64,000 nt of DNA, from NCBI GenBank assembly GCA_023079485.1, contig CM041108.1, positions 1,364,001-1,428,000 on the forward strand. The letters are read 5' to 3'. The position numbers were made by a program, and so were the translations under genes. Numbering within the stretch: the first letter of the stretch is position 1; each line of letters starts with the position of its first letter. This stretch comes from Archilochus colubris (Eukaryota; Chordata; Aves; Apodiformes; Trochilidae). A model generated the notes under the pieces. That model ran no database searches. It was not told the origin of the DNA and worked only from the letters and a program-made list of their open reading frames with translations. Positions 52,501 through 63,504 of this stretch are shown one piece after another.

Positions 52501-55500
52501 AGCAACACACATTTGGGGGTAAAAAACAACCTTTTAGATGCTGTGGTTTGAATTCTCCTTCTGAAAGCTAATGCTGTGCCCCCAGGTTTGGGGCAAAAAA
52601 AAAAAAATCTCCTTGTTTTTTCCCCCCAAAAGGCACTTTGACACCTCCAGAAAGCTCAAAACCTACCTACTGTTCCTCAGACACTGGTTTGACAGCCCCA
52701 GGAAGAGATTTCTAAGCAGTTTCCTCGCAATATTCAGAGCCCTGGGGGCAGAAGCAAAACTGCTCAGTCAGTTTTAAGCTGCTTGTGTCATAAATAACCC
52801 ACACTCAAAATAAAAACCCCAAAACCATCCAAGTAGGATTTCTTTTTATTAAACATATCTCACAAAGCCAGTTTTTACACCTGCCCCAGCTGATTTAAGA
52901 TGGATTTAGAGCTTCTGGCTGAGTTTATTAGCTTAAAAAAAACCCAAACCCACCCAAACTCTTGGCAAGGCTCAAAATCCAAGGCCACTTGCTCTCCACC
53001 TTACGCTGGGTCATAGCCCAGCAGGAATTAATTCTTACCCCCAGGCTGCAAACTGGATTATTTTACCCTGAAATGGCCTCAAATTGTGCCAGGAGATGTT
53101 CAGAATGGATCTAAGGAATAATTTCTTCACTTGAAGAGTGGTCAAGCACTGGAAGAGGCTGCCCAGGGCATTGGGGAGTCACCATCCCTGGAGGGATTTA
53201 AAAAATGTGTGGAGGTGGCTGTGGGGGACATGGTTTGGGGATCTTGAGGAACTTCAAGGTCTCTTCCAACCCGAATGGTTCTATGATAGGACAGATTGCA
53301 GCAGTCTGGTGGCTTTTTTTTTTTTTTTTTTTTTAAGCTCATCAACTTTTAGGTTGAAAGATGTGTGCAAGGCAGGAGAACATTAGGGGTAATGCCACCA
53401 GCAGCCTTATTTCTGTGGTCAGTCTGGAGCTAAAGGAGAAGAAAAAGCACTTTAAACTCTTGAAAGGGCCACACAGCACTGCAGAGAGATGGCTGATCCC
53501 TCAAATGAAGAAGCAGAGGGAGATCCAGGAGCTGCTCAAGAGATAAAGATGAGTACAAACCCCAAAATGGGGGGTGAAAATTCCTTTCCCTGGAGGAAAC
53601 TTCTCACGTTGGCCAGAAAGCTCCAAACTCTCAAAACCTGAGTGTGCTGCAGCCCCTCCTGGGACTGAGGGGCTCTAGAGGAAGGTCCACACCACTTCAA
53701 TTGTGTTGAGAGAACTTTATGGGTGGAGAGAAACCTCTACGTGCAGGAGTAAGCCAAATAAATCTCTCCTTTACCACCAAAGAGTTGATTTTTTTTTTTT
53801 GTCCTGGCTTATGAAGTTTTTCCCACCTACTGGGGCTCATGAGATCCTCTGGTGAGACCTGGAGAGGATTTAAGGAATGACCCAAGCCTGAAAACCCCAT
53901 CACATCTTGAAATATTTCAATCCAAGAAAGATCTGGAGGTAACTCAAACCCTCCTTGCACCCATGGCTGGAGCTACCTGGACAAAGGGTCTGAGATAACC
54001 ACCAGAAACTTGGCAAGAACCAAGCTGGCAAAGCTCTTCTGAACTCTTCCCCATCAAAACAACTTCAGGCAAGGTTTCAGACCAGGCTGGTGATGTGGTG
54101 AAGCAGCTCCAACCACAGCTTTGCATCTTGCTGGAAGCCACAGCTCTCCAGCACCTGATCCTTGCCCGGTTCCATGTGGGTTTGAGGCATCTGCTTCTCC
54201 CCTCCCTGAGGGTTCCATCGGCCTCCTTAAGGGTTTTTGGGTTTTTACAACTCCAACTCCACAGTCAGGGGACACCCACAAGCCAGCAGAAAGCTCCTGT
54301 CACCCATCTGGAGGTTGCTCCTGACAGAAAATCCCCCACCAGAGTTTTTGGGATAGAATTCCTGCAGGAGGGAGTTCAGGAGGGTGGAGCTGCTCCTCTT
54401 GGAATGAAAAAGCTTCAAAAACCCCATCAGATCCAGTAGCAAAAAATCCCAAACAACTGGTGCTGAAATCTTGAAATAAAACAAGATTTTGCTGCCTGAA
54501 AATTACTCTTGACTCCATGACTGTAAAACCTGGTGGGGGTTTTGCTGAACATTCCATCAGTTGCCCCCAAACACTGGGGGATAATGTGAAATTTTAACAT
54601 TTAAGAGTTCTCTGTGGCCAGGTGATGAGTTTTAAGAGGGGAAATTTTTATTTAGGAGAAAAAAGCTGAATGAAACAACTCAAACGAGCCTGGAGATGGT
54701 CTGAGGGTGTTAAAAAAAAAGCTGAGATGAAAGAGAAAATACAACGAGGAGGTCATGGAGCATAAAATGCTCTTCTGGGAACCAAAAGGGCAGAAATCGA
54801 GCTGGTTCCATCCTCTAAGTACCAAACCCCCTGAGCTCAGAGCCACTGAGTTGGACTTGGAGTCTGTTTTCTGAATAATAAAAAAAAAAAGCTGCTGGAA
54901 TGGTGCTGGAGTGGTGCTGGAGTGGTGCTGGAGTGGTGCTGGAGTGGTGCTGGAGTGGTGCTGGAGTGGTGGTGGAGTGGTGGTGGAGTGGTGGTGGAGT
55001 GGTGGTGGAATGGTGCTGGAATGGTGCTGGAATGGTGCTGGAGTGGTGCTGGAGTGGTGTGGTGTGGGTGGTGTGGTGGTGTGGGTGGTGTTGGGTGGTG
55101 TGGTGGTGTGGGTGGTGTGGGTGGTGTGGGTGGTGTGGGTGGTGTGGGTGGTGCTGGAGTGGTGCTGGAGTGGTGCTGGAGTGGTGCTGGTGCTGTGCAG
55201 ATCCCTACATTTGAACCAGACTTTTTTTTTTTGGGAGCAGCTCAAACCCAACAGCAACTCCACATGGGGGATGTGAGGAAAGCAGATGCAGATGTGCAGG
55301 GAAAGGGGGGAACCTGGGGCTGGGCCACTCTGTATGAACCAGGGGAGGAAACGATGGGGGAAAATTTCTGTCTTCCCAAGAGGAGAAGTTTTTTTTTCTG
55401 TTTTTTTTCCTTCCTAACTCACTTCTGGAGTGTTGGAGAAGGCAGGTTGGCTGAAGAAAAGCAACCTTGAGCTGTTATCTAAAATGTGTTTATAAAGTTA

Positions 55501-57493
55501 AGTGGGATCTGACAGGGTTTGGAGCTGATTTACTGTCAGAACACACCAGCAAATCCTCCTGCCCCCTGCTGATGGGAGTTCAGTCGAAGTATTCCATCAA
55601 TTCATGGAAATAATGGATAAAAAATGGAATTATGAAGCCAGATCCTCCTTCATCACCACCCTCCCTGGTCTTCCTTGCAGCTTTAGAGGATTTTGAAGCA
55701 CCTGTGACCTCTCTGTGTTCCAGCAGCCTCCCCAAGTCAAGCAGAAAAGAGTCAAGCAGCACCAACTCCACTTGGAATCCTCCACAAAAATGGGATTTTA
55801 GGCTTGGCAACCCCAATAATCCTGCAACAAGGACAACTCTTGGCTCTCAGGAGAGAGCCCAGGGTCTGATGAGGGCTTGTTTCACCACAATTCCATGGAA
55901 AAACCCACGACCTGCCCCTAACCCCCCCCATTCCCACACCTGGGGACCCAGCCCAGCCCCAGCAACTCCTCCATCCTGGAGTTTTTCCAGCACAAAGGTT
56001 GTGAATTAACGAGGAGCTGGAGGGTGAGTTCCTCTCTCTCTCTCTCTTTCATTCCTCAGCATCCTCCCAACTGCAGAATCCCTCACTCCAGGTATTTTCC
56101 AAATTGAAGGCAGCCCAGGTGGAGAAATGGGGAGAATCTCAGCCTGGCTGAGGGTGATGGAAGGAATGAGGGGAGGGACAGAGGAGCACCCAGCACCCCT
56201 GATCCTGCCCAGTGACACAACTGGACCTTTGGAACCAATTGCCCTTTGGAGGGGCTGCATGGGCAGCTGAAAAACTGGGAAAATAAAATCTGGAGGGAGC
56301 TGGAAAAGTTTCATTCCCTCCTCATGAGCTGCCTTTGTGTTTTAAACTGAACCCCCCCACAGTGACTCCCAGACAAACATTTCCCTAGAAGTGCCACCAC
56401 CTCACAGGCAGAAGATGCTGGGGGACATTAAAAGGGGGGGGAGTCAGCCCACCCAGGATTGGGGTGCCCCAAAACCCCCCTGAGGAGACCTGAGAGCACA
56501 GACATAGTGTCCCCACCACACACAGGACCAAAGGAGGCTGTCCCAGCCTGTGGGGCAGGGGGAACTGAGCAGCTGAACCCCTCAGGGACGTGGCACCCGG
56601 AGGAGAAAAATGCTGCTGGAGGCTGTGGGTGTGAGGGTTGAACCCCCAGGACTTGGCACCCAGCGTGCTGCTGGCCAGGAGGTGCTGACAAGGAGCTGGA
56701 ACCGGGGTGCTCTGCAGCTGGGAACAGAGCAAAATGCAGCCAGAGCAAAGGATGCTCTGGAAAAACGTGTGGAGAGCCCCTGCTGGGGTGATACCAGGGG
56801 AGGGGGTGGCCCCACACCCTGAGGGCAAATCCAAGGATGCTCAGGGACACAACCAACACGGGGGCCAACCCCAAAAGCTGATCCCAGGGGACACGGCGCC
56901 CCCCAGCCCAGGGCCAGCCAGACCCTTGGGGTGACCCCAGCACCGGGCCTCCCCCCTTCACGCCCCCCAGAGTCCCCAGCCGGCCCGGCCCGGCCCCCTC
57001 CCCTCCGCGGTACCTTGATGCGTTCCCGGCACTGCGAGGGGGTGCGCTCGTAGCCCAGCTCGGCCAAGGCGCGGGAGACCCTCTCGTACATGGCGGGCCC
57101 GGGGGCTTTGCTGCCGAAGACGGTGCCAGCGCCCTCCAGCTGCTGGTACCGCGCTTCCACCAACCGCTCGTTCCCCCAGACCGCGATCAACGCGTTGGTC
57201 TCCGCCGGTGTCCATGACATCCCCCGGCAAGCGGCGGCGGCGGCGGCTGCGGCGGCTCCTCCCGGGGAGAAAGAGACAGAGGGCGAGGCCCCGCCGCGGC
57301 CCCCCAGCCCGGCCCCCCCGGCCGCCGGCCCCGGGCCCAGCGGGGAGGCGCCGCTGGGGGTGGAGGGGTCGGAGAGGCTGGGGTTGCCATCGCTGAGGGC
57401 GGCAGGGGAGCCGGGGGACAGCACCTCCATCTTGGGGATCTTCAGCGGCGGCTCGGCGGGCGGGAGGGGCGAGGAGCCGCAGGGCGCCGCCAT
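46520..57493 (-). CDS. MSANTD2: MSANTD2, Myb/SANT-like DNA-binding domain protein
   Basis: Four coding exons join in phase: 57014-57493, 51571-51829, 50658-50718 and 46520-47375, giving 551 codons (human about 559). Residues about 92-175 form the Myb/SANT-like domain ([46 protein letters not shown]). The N-terminus is Gly/Pro/Ala-rich with a run of nine Ala. The large last exon codes a conserved C-terminal region of unknown function (for example [20 protein letters not shown] and [20 protein letters not shown]). The protein is probably nuclear; its target and role are not known. Start choice: the ATG lies in GCCGCCATCTTGG (a YY1-type element) and the first residues match the mammalian start. 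It stands head to head with ROBO3. Confidence 0.95.
47376..50657. other. MSANTD2: MSANTD2 intron 3
   Basis: 3.3 kb of mostly unique sequence. I see no exon, tandem array or recognisable transposon, apart from short A/T runs (48640-48680, 50020-50060). Confidence 0.55.
53090..53290 (+). mobile_element. CR1 LINE 3' fragment
   Basis: The sequence contains the typical CR1 tail blocks in order: GGAATAATTTCTTCACT, GCACTGGAAGAGGCTGCCCAGG, CACCATCCCTGGAGGGATTT, GGGACATGGTTT and AAGGTCTCTTCCAACCCGAATGGTTCTATGAT. It lies in MSANTD2 intron 1, antisense to the gene. Only the extreme 3' end is present, as is usual for truncated CR1 copies. Confidence 0.9.
54897..55195. repeat. 11-bp TGGTGCTGGAG minisatellite with 9-bp GTGGTGTGG core
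   Basis: About 14 copies of TGGTGCTGGAG or TGGTGGTGGAG lead into a block of GTGGTGTGGGT steps and return to TGGTGCTGGAG. It lies in MSANTD2 intron 1. Open frames here are artefacts. Confidence 0.95.
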
Positions 57494-57560
57494 CTTGGAG
57501 GCTGCCGGGCCGAGCGGGCGGAAGTGACGGCGGCGACGGGAGAGGGCGGGGCTTCCGTCG
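56960..57560 (-). promoter_or_regulatory. MSANTD2: MSANTD2 CpG island promoter
   Basis: The first coding exon and its flank are very CG-rich. Upstream of the ATG, GCGGAAGTGACGG (57518-57530) combines an ETS site with a CRE half-site, and a GGGCGGGGC GC box lies at about 57545-57553. Confidence 0.6.
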
Positions 57561-57579
57561 GCGGCTGTGATAGAGAGGG

Positions 57580-57850
57580 GGCGTGGTCAGGGGAGAGGGT
57601 GAGCGGGGATTGGCGGTAGGGGGAGGTGTGGGCGGGGATACAGCGAGGGGGCGTGGCCAGAGAGAAGGCGATGGGGCGTGGTCTGGTAATGGGCGTGGCC
57701 TCGCTGAACGAGGGGCGTGGTTTGTGGAGGGGCGGAGATTCACAAAGGGACGTGGGCGCGGCTTATGTATGGGGCGTGGTACGCAAATGGGAGGGGTCCA
57801 TAAATGGGGCGTGGTTTACAGAGGGGGGCGTGGCTTATGGCCCATGGGAT
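57580..57850. repeat. GGGGCGTGGY repeat upstream of MSANTD2
   Basis: GGGGCGTGGTYT, GGGGCGTGGCC and related units recur about ten times. Each is a KLF/SP-type CACCC or GC box, so the array could add to promoter activity. Confidence 0.75.
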
Positions 57851-57964
57851 CGGTGCCGGGGTGGTTAATTAAAGCTGATGGTTAATGGCCGGGGAGGGCA
57901 GGAACTGGGGGAGGTAATTGGCCCTTGGCTATCAACGGGATTAAGGGGTGGGGGCAGCGCCCGC

Positions 57965-58560
57965 CTCACAGCGGTGTCCCCAGTGTCACCCCTCGGTGTC
58001 CCCAAAGCGGGGTCCCCAGTGCCACGCCAACTGTCCCCAGAGCAGTGTCCCTGCTGCCAAGCTCAGTGTCCCCCAAGGACTGTCCCCGCTGACAAACACG
58101 AGTGTCCCTACAGGGCTGGCCCTGATGCCTCCCTGTCCCTAGTGCCACCTTTCAGGGTCCCCAAAGCAGTGTCCCTGCCACCACTCCTCTTTGTCCCCAA
58201 AGAGATGTTTCCACTGCCACTCGGTGTGTCCCCAAAGCTGTCTTCCTGCTGCCAAATCCAAGTGTCCCCAAAGAGGTGTCCCTGATGCTACACTGTCCCC
58301 AAAAAGTGTCCCCAAAGAAGTGTCCCCACTGTGACTTCTGAATATCCCCAAAGCACCGCCCCTGCTGCCACTCCTCAATGTCCCCAAGGGAGTATCTCTG
58401 CCACCACCCCGAGCATCCCCAAAGGGGAGTCCCCAAAACAGTGTCCCCACTGCCACCCTTCAATGTCCCCAAAATGCTGTCCCTGTTGCCACCCTGTCCC
58501 CAGAGGGGTTTCCCCACTTCCATCCCTCAGTGTCCCCACTGCAGTGTCCCCAAGCCCCCC
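57965..58560. repeat. TGTCCCCAAAGCAGTGTCCC minisatellite
   Basis: About 25 diverged units with TGTCCCCAAAG and CTGCCAC cores. Confidence 0.88.
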
Positions 58561-58569
58561 AGCCAGCAA

Positions 58570-58685
58570 TGATCTGGGCGGGGCCAGGATGCAAATGAGG
58601 ACAGAGGGTAATTAGGACCTGAGCCACTCATTATCCCTGCAGCAGCTGATTGGGATGCGGCCACGCGTCCCGAGTGACCCCCGGC
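58570..58685. promoter_or_regulatory. Candidate regulatory element with octamer and homeobox motifs
   Basis: A short non-repetitive island between two minisatellites contains ATGCAAAT (58589-58596, POU octamer), TAATTA (58609-58614, homeodomain core) and CAGCTG (E-box) within about 60 bases. Confidence 0.4.
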
Positions 58686-58794
58686 AGTGACATTTATGGG
58701 GAGGGGGGGGTTGTTAGTCCTGGATCATTCCTGTAGAGAGCCCGTCCTAATACCCCCCCCAGGTTGGACTCACCCGTGTGATGAGCTGTGGCTG

Positions 58795-59265
58795 TGCTCA
58801 GCCTGGGGGAACATGAGGGTGCTGAGGGGGGGTGTGGAGGGGTGCTGGGGGTGCTGAGGGAGTTGAGGGGGATGTGGGGATGCTGAGGGGGGATGTGGGG
58901 GTGCTGAGGGGTGTGGGGGTGCTGGGGGGTTGTTGAGGAGGGTGGGGGATGCTGGGGGGGGATGCTAAAGGGGATGTAGGAGGTCTGAGGGTGCTGAGGG
59001 GGGGACGTGGGAGATGCTGAGGGAGATACAGGGGTGATGAAAGGAAGAGGGGGGGGGGATGTGGACATCCTGAGGGGAAAATAAGGGGGGGGATATGGGG
59101 GTGCTGAGGGGGGGGGATATGGGGGTACGTGGGTGCTGCAGAGGATCTGGAGATGCTGGGGAGGGGCGATGTGGAGGTCCTGAGGGGGATAATCAAAGGG
59201 ACGTGGGGGTGCTGAGGAGGACGTGAGGATGTTGAGGGGGGTGTGGTGATGCTGAAGGAGTCACC
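58795..59265. repeat. GGGGTGCTGAGGGGGGATGT minisatellite
   Basis: About 20 G-rich units of 17-27 bases with core GTGCTGAGGGGG. Confidence 0.9.
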
Positions 59266-59399
59266 GAACTGCCGAGGCCCCCCCTGTCCTTGCCCTTTCC
59301 GGGGGGGTCTCCCCCCGCATCCCGCTGCACAAAGAGCCCCGGGGGGGGTTTCCCGGCGGGGCGGGGGGGGCTGCCCGGTTCCGCCCCCGCCTTTGTCTC

Positions 59400-59790
59400 C
59401 CTCCCCGCTCCCCCCCCGGCCCCAGATGGGTTAATACATAATGCAGACAGGCGGGTAATTGCCTGGGCTTTGTGGGGCCGGAGCTGCTCCCCCCCCCCCT
59501 CCCCCCCCTTAACCACCCCTGCAAAACAACCCGCCAGCCAATTAAGCCCAGCTTTGATGAAGCTTTTCCCAATGAACCCCCCAACCCAAAGCCACTCCTC
59601 GCACATGAGTCCACGACCTGTTGGACCTGGAACCGGGTTCCTCCGGGGCTTTCCAATGGCTCTTGGTCCCAGCTGCCAACCCTGCCCCGCTTTTCCCCAG
59701 CCCTGGAGGGAGCCCGGGCTGATAAATGAGCCCGACAAACTGGAGATTAAAGAGCTGGGAATGGGATGTTAATATACCCCCGGCTCGGGG
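59400..59790. other. Non-repetitive island upstream of ROBO3
   Basis: Unique sequence between arrays, with AT-rich patches (GGGTTAATACATAATGCAGA near 59428, AGCCAATTAAGCCC near 59536, GATGTTAATATA near 59764). No coding exon. It could be a conserved non-coding element. Confidence 0.35.
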
Positions 59791-59999
59791 AACACATGGG
59801 CTCCCGCTCCCCCCAGCCGCCGGTAATGAGGAGGGGGGCGGGAGAAGGGGGATAGATGGCCCGGGAGGTGCCTCCTGTGCCTTCCACCCGGGGACGGACA
59901 GACAGACAGACAGACTGACTGACTGACACCCTGCCTCTGCGGCAACCCGGTCCACACAGCACCCCTGGGCAACCCGAAAGGATCGCCAGCTGCTCCCCA

Positions 60000-60960
60000 G
60001 CAGCATCCCAGAGTTATCCCTTAGCACATCCAGAAGTTATCCCTGCAGCATCCTGGTATTATTCCTCCAGCATCCCAGACTTATCCCTTGGCACATTCCA
60101 GTATTGTCCCTACAACATCACAAAATTATCCCTAAAACATCCTAGAGTTATCCCTGAACAATCCCAGTGTTATCCCAGAGTCATCCCTGCAGCATCCCGG
60201 GGTGATCCCTTAGCACATCCCAGCACCATCCCCTCATCGCACCCTCCAGCCTCAGTTTACACACAGTTTGCACCCCTGAGACCCCAAATTGCACCCATAA
60301 GATATTCCACTTTGCACTACTCCAGCATCCCAGTTCCCCGTCCTCTCCCCCAGCATCCACCATTGTCTCCTGCAGTGTCCCAGCCCCAACTCCCCCCCAC
60401 CCCCGCCGTAGTGTTCCTGAACACCCCCGTGCCTCCCAGCAGGTTCCCAGCAGGATCCCAGGAACCGCTGGCATTGTCTGGGCAGCAGCCTGGCACCATC
60501 CCCCAACAGCCCAGCGCTTCCTCAGCCACTCTCAGCCTCCGAAACAGCCCTGCAGCACCCCCTGAAATATCCCGGCACCATCCCACCCTCAACTACCCCA
60601 GTATCTCGCCTGAAACATCTCAGTGTCATCCCCTGAAACGTCCCAGTACATCCTCTGAGCCATTCCAGTAGCTCCCCTAAACCATCCCAGCATCCCCCCC
60701 CATCACAAGTGCCATCATCCCCTGCAGCATCCCAGTCTGCTGGCCTACAGCATCCCAGTATCATCCCCTAAAGGGTCCCAGTGCCATCTCATACGGGATC
60801 ACGGTATCATCCCCTAAAGGATCCCAGTCTAATCCTCTAAAACGTCCCAGTATCATCCCATTCAGCATCCCAGTCTCCTCTCTTACAGCATCCCAGTATA
60901 ACCACTTCACTGACACTGACATCCCAGTGCCACCACTACATTCCCAGTAGCACCATCCTT
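60000..60960. repeat. CAGCATCCCAGTATCATCCCC minisatellite
   Basis: About 40 diverged units of 20-27 bases with CATCCCAG and ATCCCY cores run for nearly 1 kb. Confidence 0.92.
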
Positions 60961-61029
60961 CCACCCCTCCCCCACACCCCACCCTTGTCCCTCTCCCCCC
61001 TCGACCCCCCTGCCCCCCCCGCCTTTCCC

Positions 61030-61580
61030 ACCCCCTGTACAGCCCCGATCTCCATAAATATTCAAACCGCTGCATTTTCCGGCAAAGCTCCGCGCTGGGG
61101 GCTCCCGGGGGGGATGGAAATGCGGGGGGCTGCGAGGAAGAGCCCTCCCCGCACGGGCAGAGCGGGGCGGGGGGCAACCCCTCGTTTACTCCTACAAATA
61201 TCCCGTCGCTCCTCATTACCGCCAGCACTCGCCTGCCTCAGTTTCCCCGAATTGAGAAAATGAAGGAATCAAGGGGAAATAAAGCGGAATACCGAGGGGA
61301 AAGAGCTCCCCCCACGAAGAAGAAGAAGGAGGGGGGGGGGGATGTGTGGAGATTTTGAGCCGCGTCAGGGAGAAGTTTAGGCAAAGCCTGTGCAAACAGC
61401 CGCTAATCGCAGAATCAAAGGGCAATTAATGGTGGAATCAAGGCACTAATGAGGAAGCGCTGCCCCCCCCCGCGCTCTGTTTGCCCAGCTGATTAACCGG
61501 GATAAACCCGGGGGGGGCCGTGGAAATTATCCAGCGGGAGGAGGCGGCTTCTTTGTCTCCTTTGCCCAGCGCCGCGGTAC
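61030..61580. promoter_or_regulatory. Candidate enhancer island upstream of ROBO3
   Basis: Unique sequence in an otherwise repetitive spacer. It holds CATAAATATTCAAA, CGCTAATCGCAGAATCAAAG, GGCAATTAATGG, GGCACTAATGAGG, CAGCTGATTAACC and CTTTGTCTCCTTTG. These resemble homeodomain, SOX/TCF and E-box sites. A GAAGAAGAAGAAGG run lies at about 61315. Confidence 0.4.
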
Positions 61581-62104
61581 CGGGAGGTGCTTAGACCCCT
61601 CTCCAGAAAACACAACAAAACCAAACCAACACCCCAACCCCTTCCCCCCCCCAAACAAACCCCCATAAAAACAAACTACAAACCAACTCGAGGATTCCCA
61701 GGAAAAATTCTCCCCTCCCTAAAAAGCACTTTGGGGAAAAAAGAGACCCAAAAATAAAGTGGGGAAAAAAATGTGGGGGTTGGGGGGCAATTCCACAGAG
61801 TTTAATATTTTGGCATCACCCTCAATTCCCATCCTACGGAGTTATTGGGATAAAAGTTGGATAAATCCAGTGTTAGAAGGAGAAATTCTTCCTCCTTGGG
61901 CAGCCACCACTGCAGGAGAAACGGGGAAATTTTGGGGGAGGTGTTTAATAAATTAACAAATTAATAAATTATTAAATTAACAAATGAATCCATATTAATT
62001 TCCTTTGTCCTGGTCTGCATCCGAGGGGTGAGGGGGTGGATGAATTGATCCCCTCCCCAAGATACCAGGATATTCCAATGGGATGTGGTGAGGCCCAAGA
62101 CTGA

Positions 62105-62460
62105 GAAGCCCCAGATGTGCAGAGGGGGCTTCAGATGTGCACAGGGAACCCAGATGTGAATGGTGGGGGGACCCAGATGTGCACCCATTCGAGGCATCAG
62201 CACCACTCCAGATGTTTCTCCAGATGTGTGCCCATCTATTTTCCTACTTCCAGATGTGTTACCTGCCTGGCTCTCCAGATGTGTGGGGGCACCCCCATGC
62301 TTACCCAGTTGTGCCATCCAGGGGGCTAGCACACCCCTCTTGCCCCTTCCCAGATGTGAACACCCTCAGTGCCCCCAGATATGCATGACCCCCCCCAAGA
62401 TGCTCCCCCTGGTGAGCCCCCCCCCAGATGTGCACAGCAGGCCCCTCCCACCATCCACAT
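62105..62460. repeat. CCAGATGTGCACA repeat
   Basis: CCAGATGTG recurs about 14 times at 15-45 base spacing; several copies continue CCAGATGTGCACA. Confidence 0.85.
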
Positions 62461-62494
62461 GAGGCCCATTCTCCTGCTCACCCCTCAGAACGAG

Positions 62495-62715
62495 CCCCCC
62501 AGAATGAACAAGTCCCCTATAAAAACCCCTGTAATGAAACCCCCCATAACGACCTCCTTTATAAAGACCCCCTGAAAACTAATCCCCCCACAACAACCCC
62601 CCCATAACGACACCCCTAAAACACCCCTCCAGTAACACCCCCCCTATTGCGAACCTCTATACCCCCCCATATCACTGTCCCCTGTATAACGCTCCCCCCC
62701 TCCATCCAAACGTGG
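62495..62715. repeat. CCCCCATAACGACCCC repeat
   Basis: Short diverged units of CCCCTATAAMRACCCCC run for about 200 bases after the previous array. Confidence 0.7.
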
Positions 62716-63059
62716 GCTGGCAGGCGCATTGCTTCACACATCCCCCCCCGCTCATTAATTAAGCTAAGAATTCGGGAGGCCTCGTGCAGACGGGTCCATT
62801 TGCCCCCCTCCTCCTAGATCAACTCCACTGGGCGTCCCAGCACCCCCTAAAATCGCCCCCCTCGGTATTGCGCTTCACTGAGGGGGGTCCCGGGGGACCC
62901 TTTGGTTGGGGTGAGGTGACAGCACCCCGAGACCCCCCTTTTCCTCCGTCCCCCCCCCCTAAAGTCATCCCAACCCCTCCCACCCTCCCTGGGAGCCCTC
63001 AAAGGAGGATAGGGAGGGGGGGCAGGGTCTGCTCGCTCCCCCCAGGGACTCGGGGGCGG

Positions 63060-63345
63060 TGCCGCGGGCTGGGGGAGCCCGGACCGGCTGAGCCCAGACG
63101 AGGGGAGCAGAACTGGGCTGAATCGGGACGGGCTGAGGTTGGACCGAACCAGGCTGAGCCGGGCTGGGCTTAGACGAATCGATTAAAGCAGTGCCGAGCG
63201 GATCCAGACCGGACCGTGGAAAGCTCGGCTGAGCCCAGCCCAGCCCAGGCAAAGAAAACCCAGCCGGGCTGGGCTGAGCCGAGTGGGGTTGAACCGAACT
63301 GGGTTGGACCGTGCCGGGTGCCGGAATCGGTCCGCCCGGGGCGGG
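63060..63345. repeat. ROBO3: GCTGAGCCGGGCTGGGCTGA repeat directly upstream of the ROBO3 start
   Basis: GGGCTGAGCCGAGYTGGGCT-type units, including GAACCGAACTGGGTTGGACC variants, run up to the ROBO3 ATG. They probably form the proximal promoter or 5'UTR. Confidence 0.75.
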
Positions 63346-63350
63346 TGGCG

Positions 63351-63504
63351 ATGCTGCGGTACCTGCTGAAGACGCTGCTGCAGATGAACCTCTTCGCCGA
63401 TTCGCTGGGGACCGAGGGCTCCAACTCCTCCGGACTCCTGCCCGGCCCCTACCCCAACGGCACCGGCCCCCCCGGGCCCCCACTCCTTCTGGGCCTCGGC
63501 AACG
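63351..63504 (+). CDS. ROBO3: ROBO3, roundabout guidance receptor 3, first coding exon (gene continues outside window)
   Basis: The exon encodes 51 codons and ends in phase 1 at a GTACGT donor. The first 19 residues (MLRYLLKTLLQMNLFADSL) match the N-terminus of mammalian ROBO3 as I recall it, followed by a less conserved Gly/Pro/Asn-rich stretch with NSS and NGT sequons. ROBO3 is an axon-guidance receptor that lets commissural axons cross the midline. The Ig and fibronectin domains lie right of base 64000. The position after MSANTD2, head to head, agrees with human 11q24.2. Confidence 0.88.

Noticed and set aside
54897..55276. Plus-strand frames rich in Trp, Val, Gly and Cys ([10 protein letters not shown])
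   Set aside because: Direct translation of the 11-bp minisatellite in three frames; no gene context.
58694..59196. Minus-strand Pro/Ser/His-rich frames at 58694-59196
   Set aside because: Reading of the GTGCTGAGGGGG minisatellite on the other strand.
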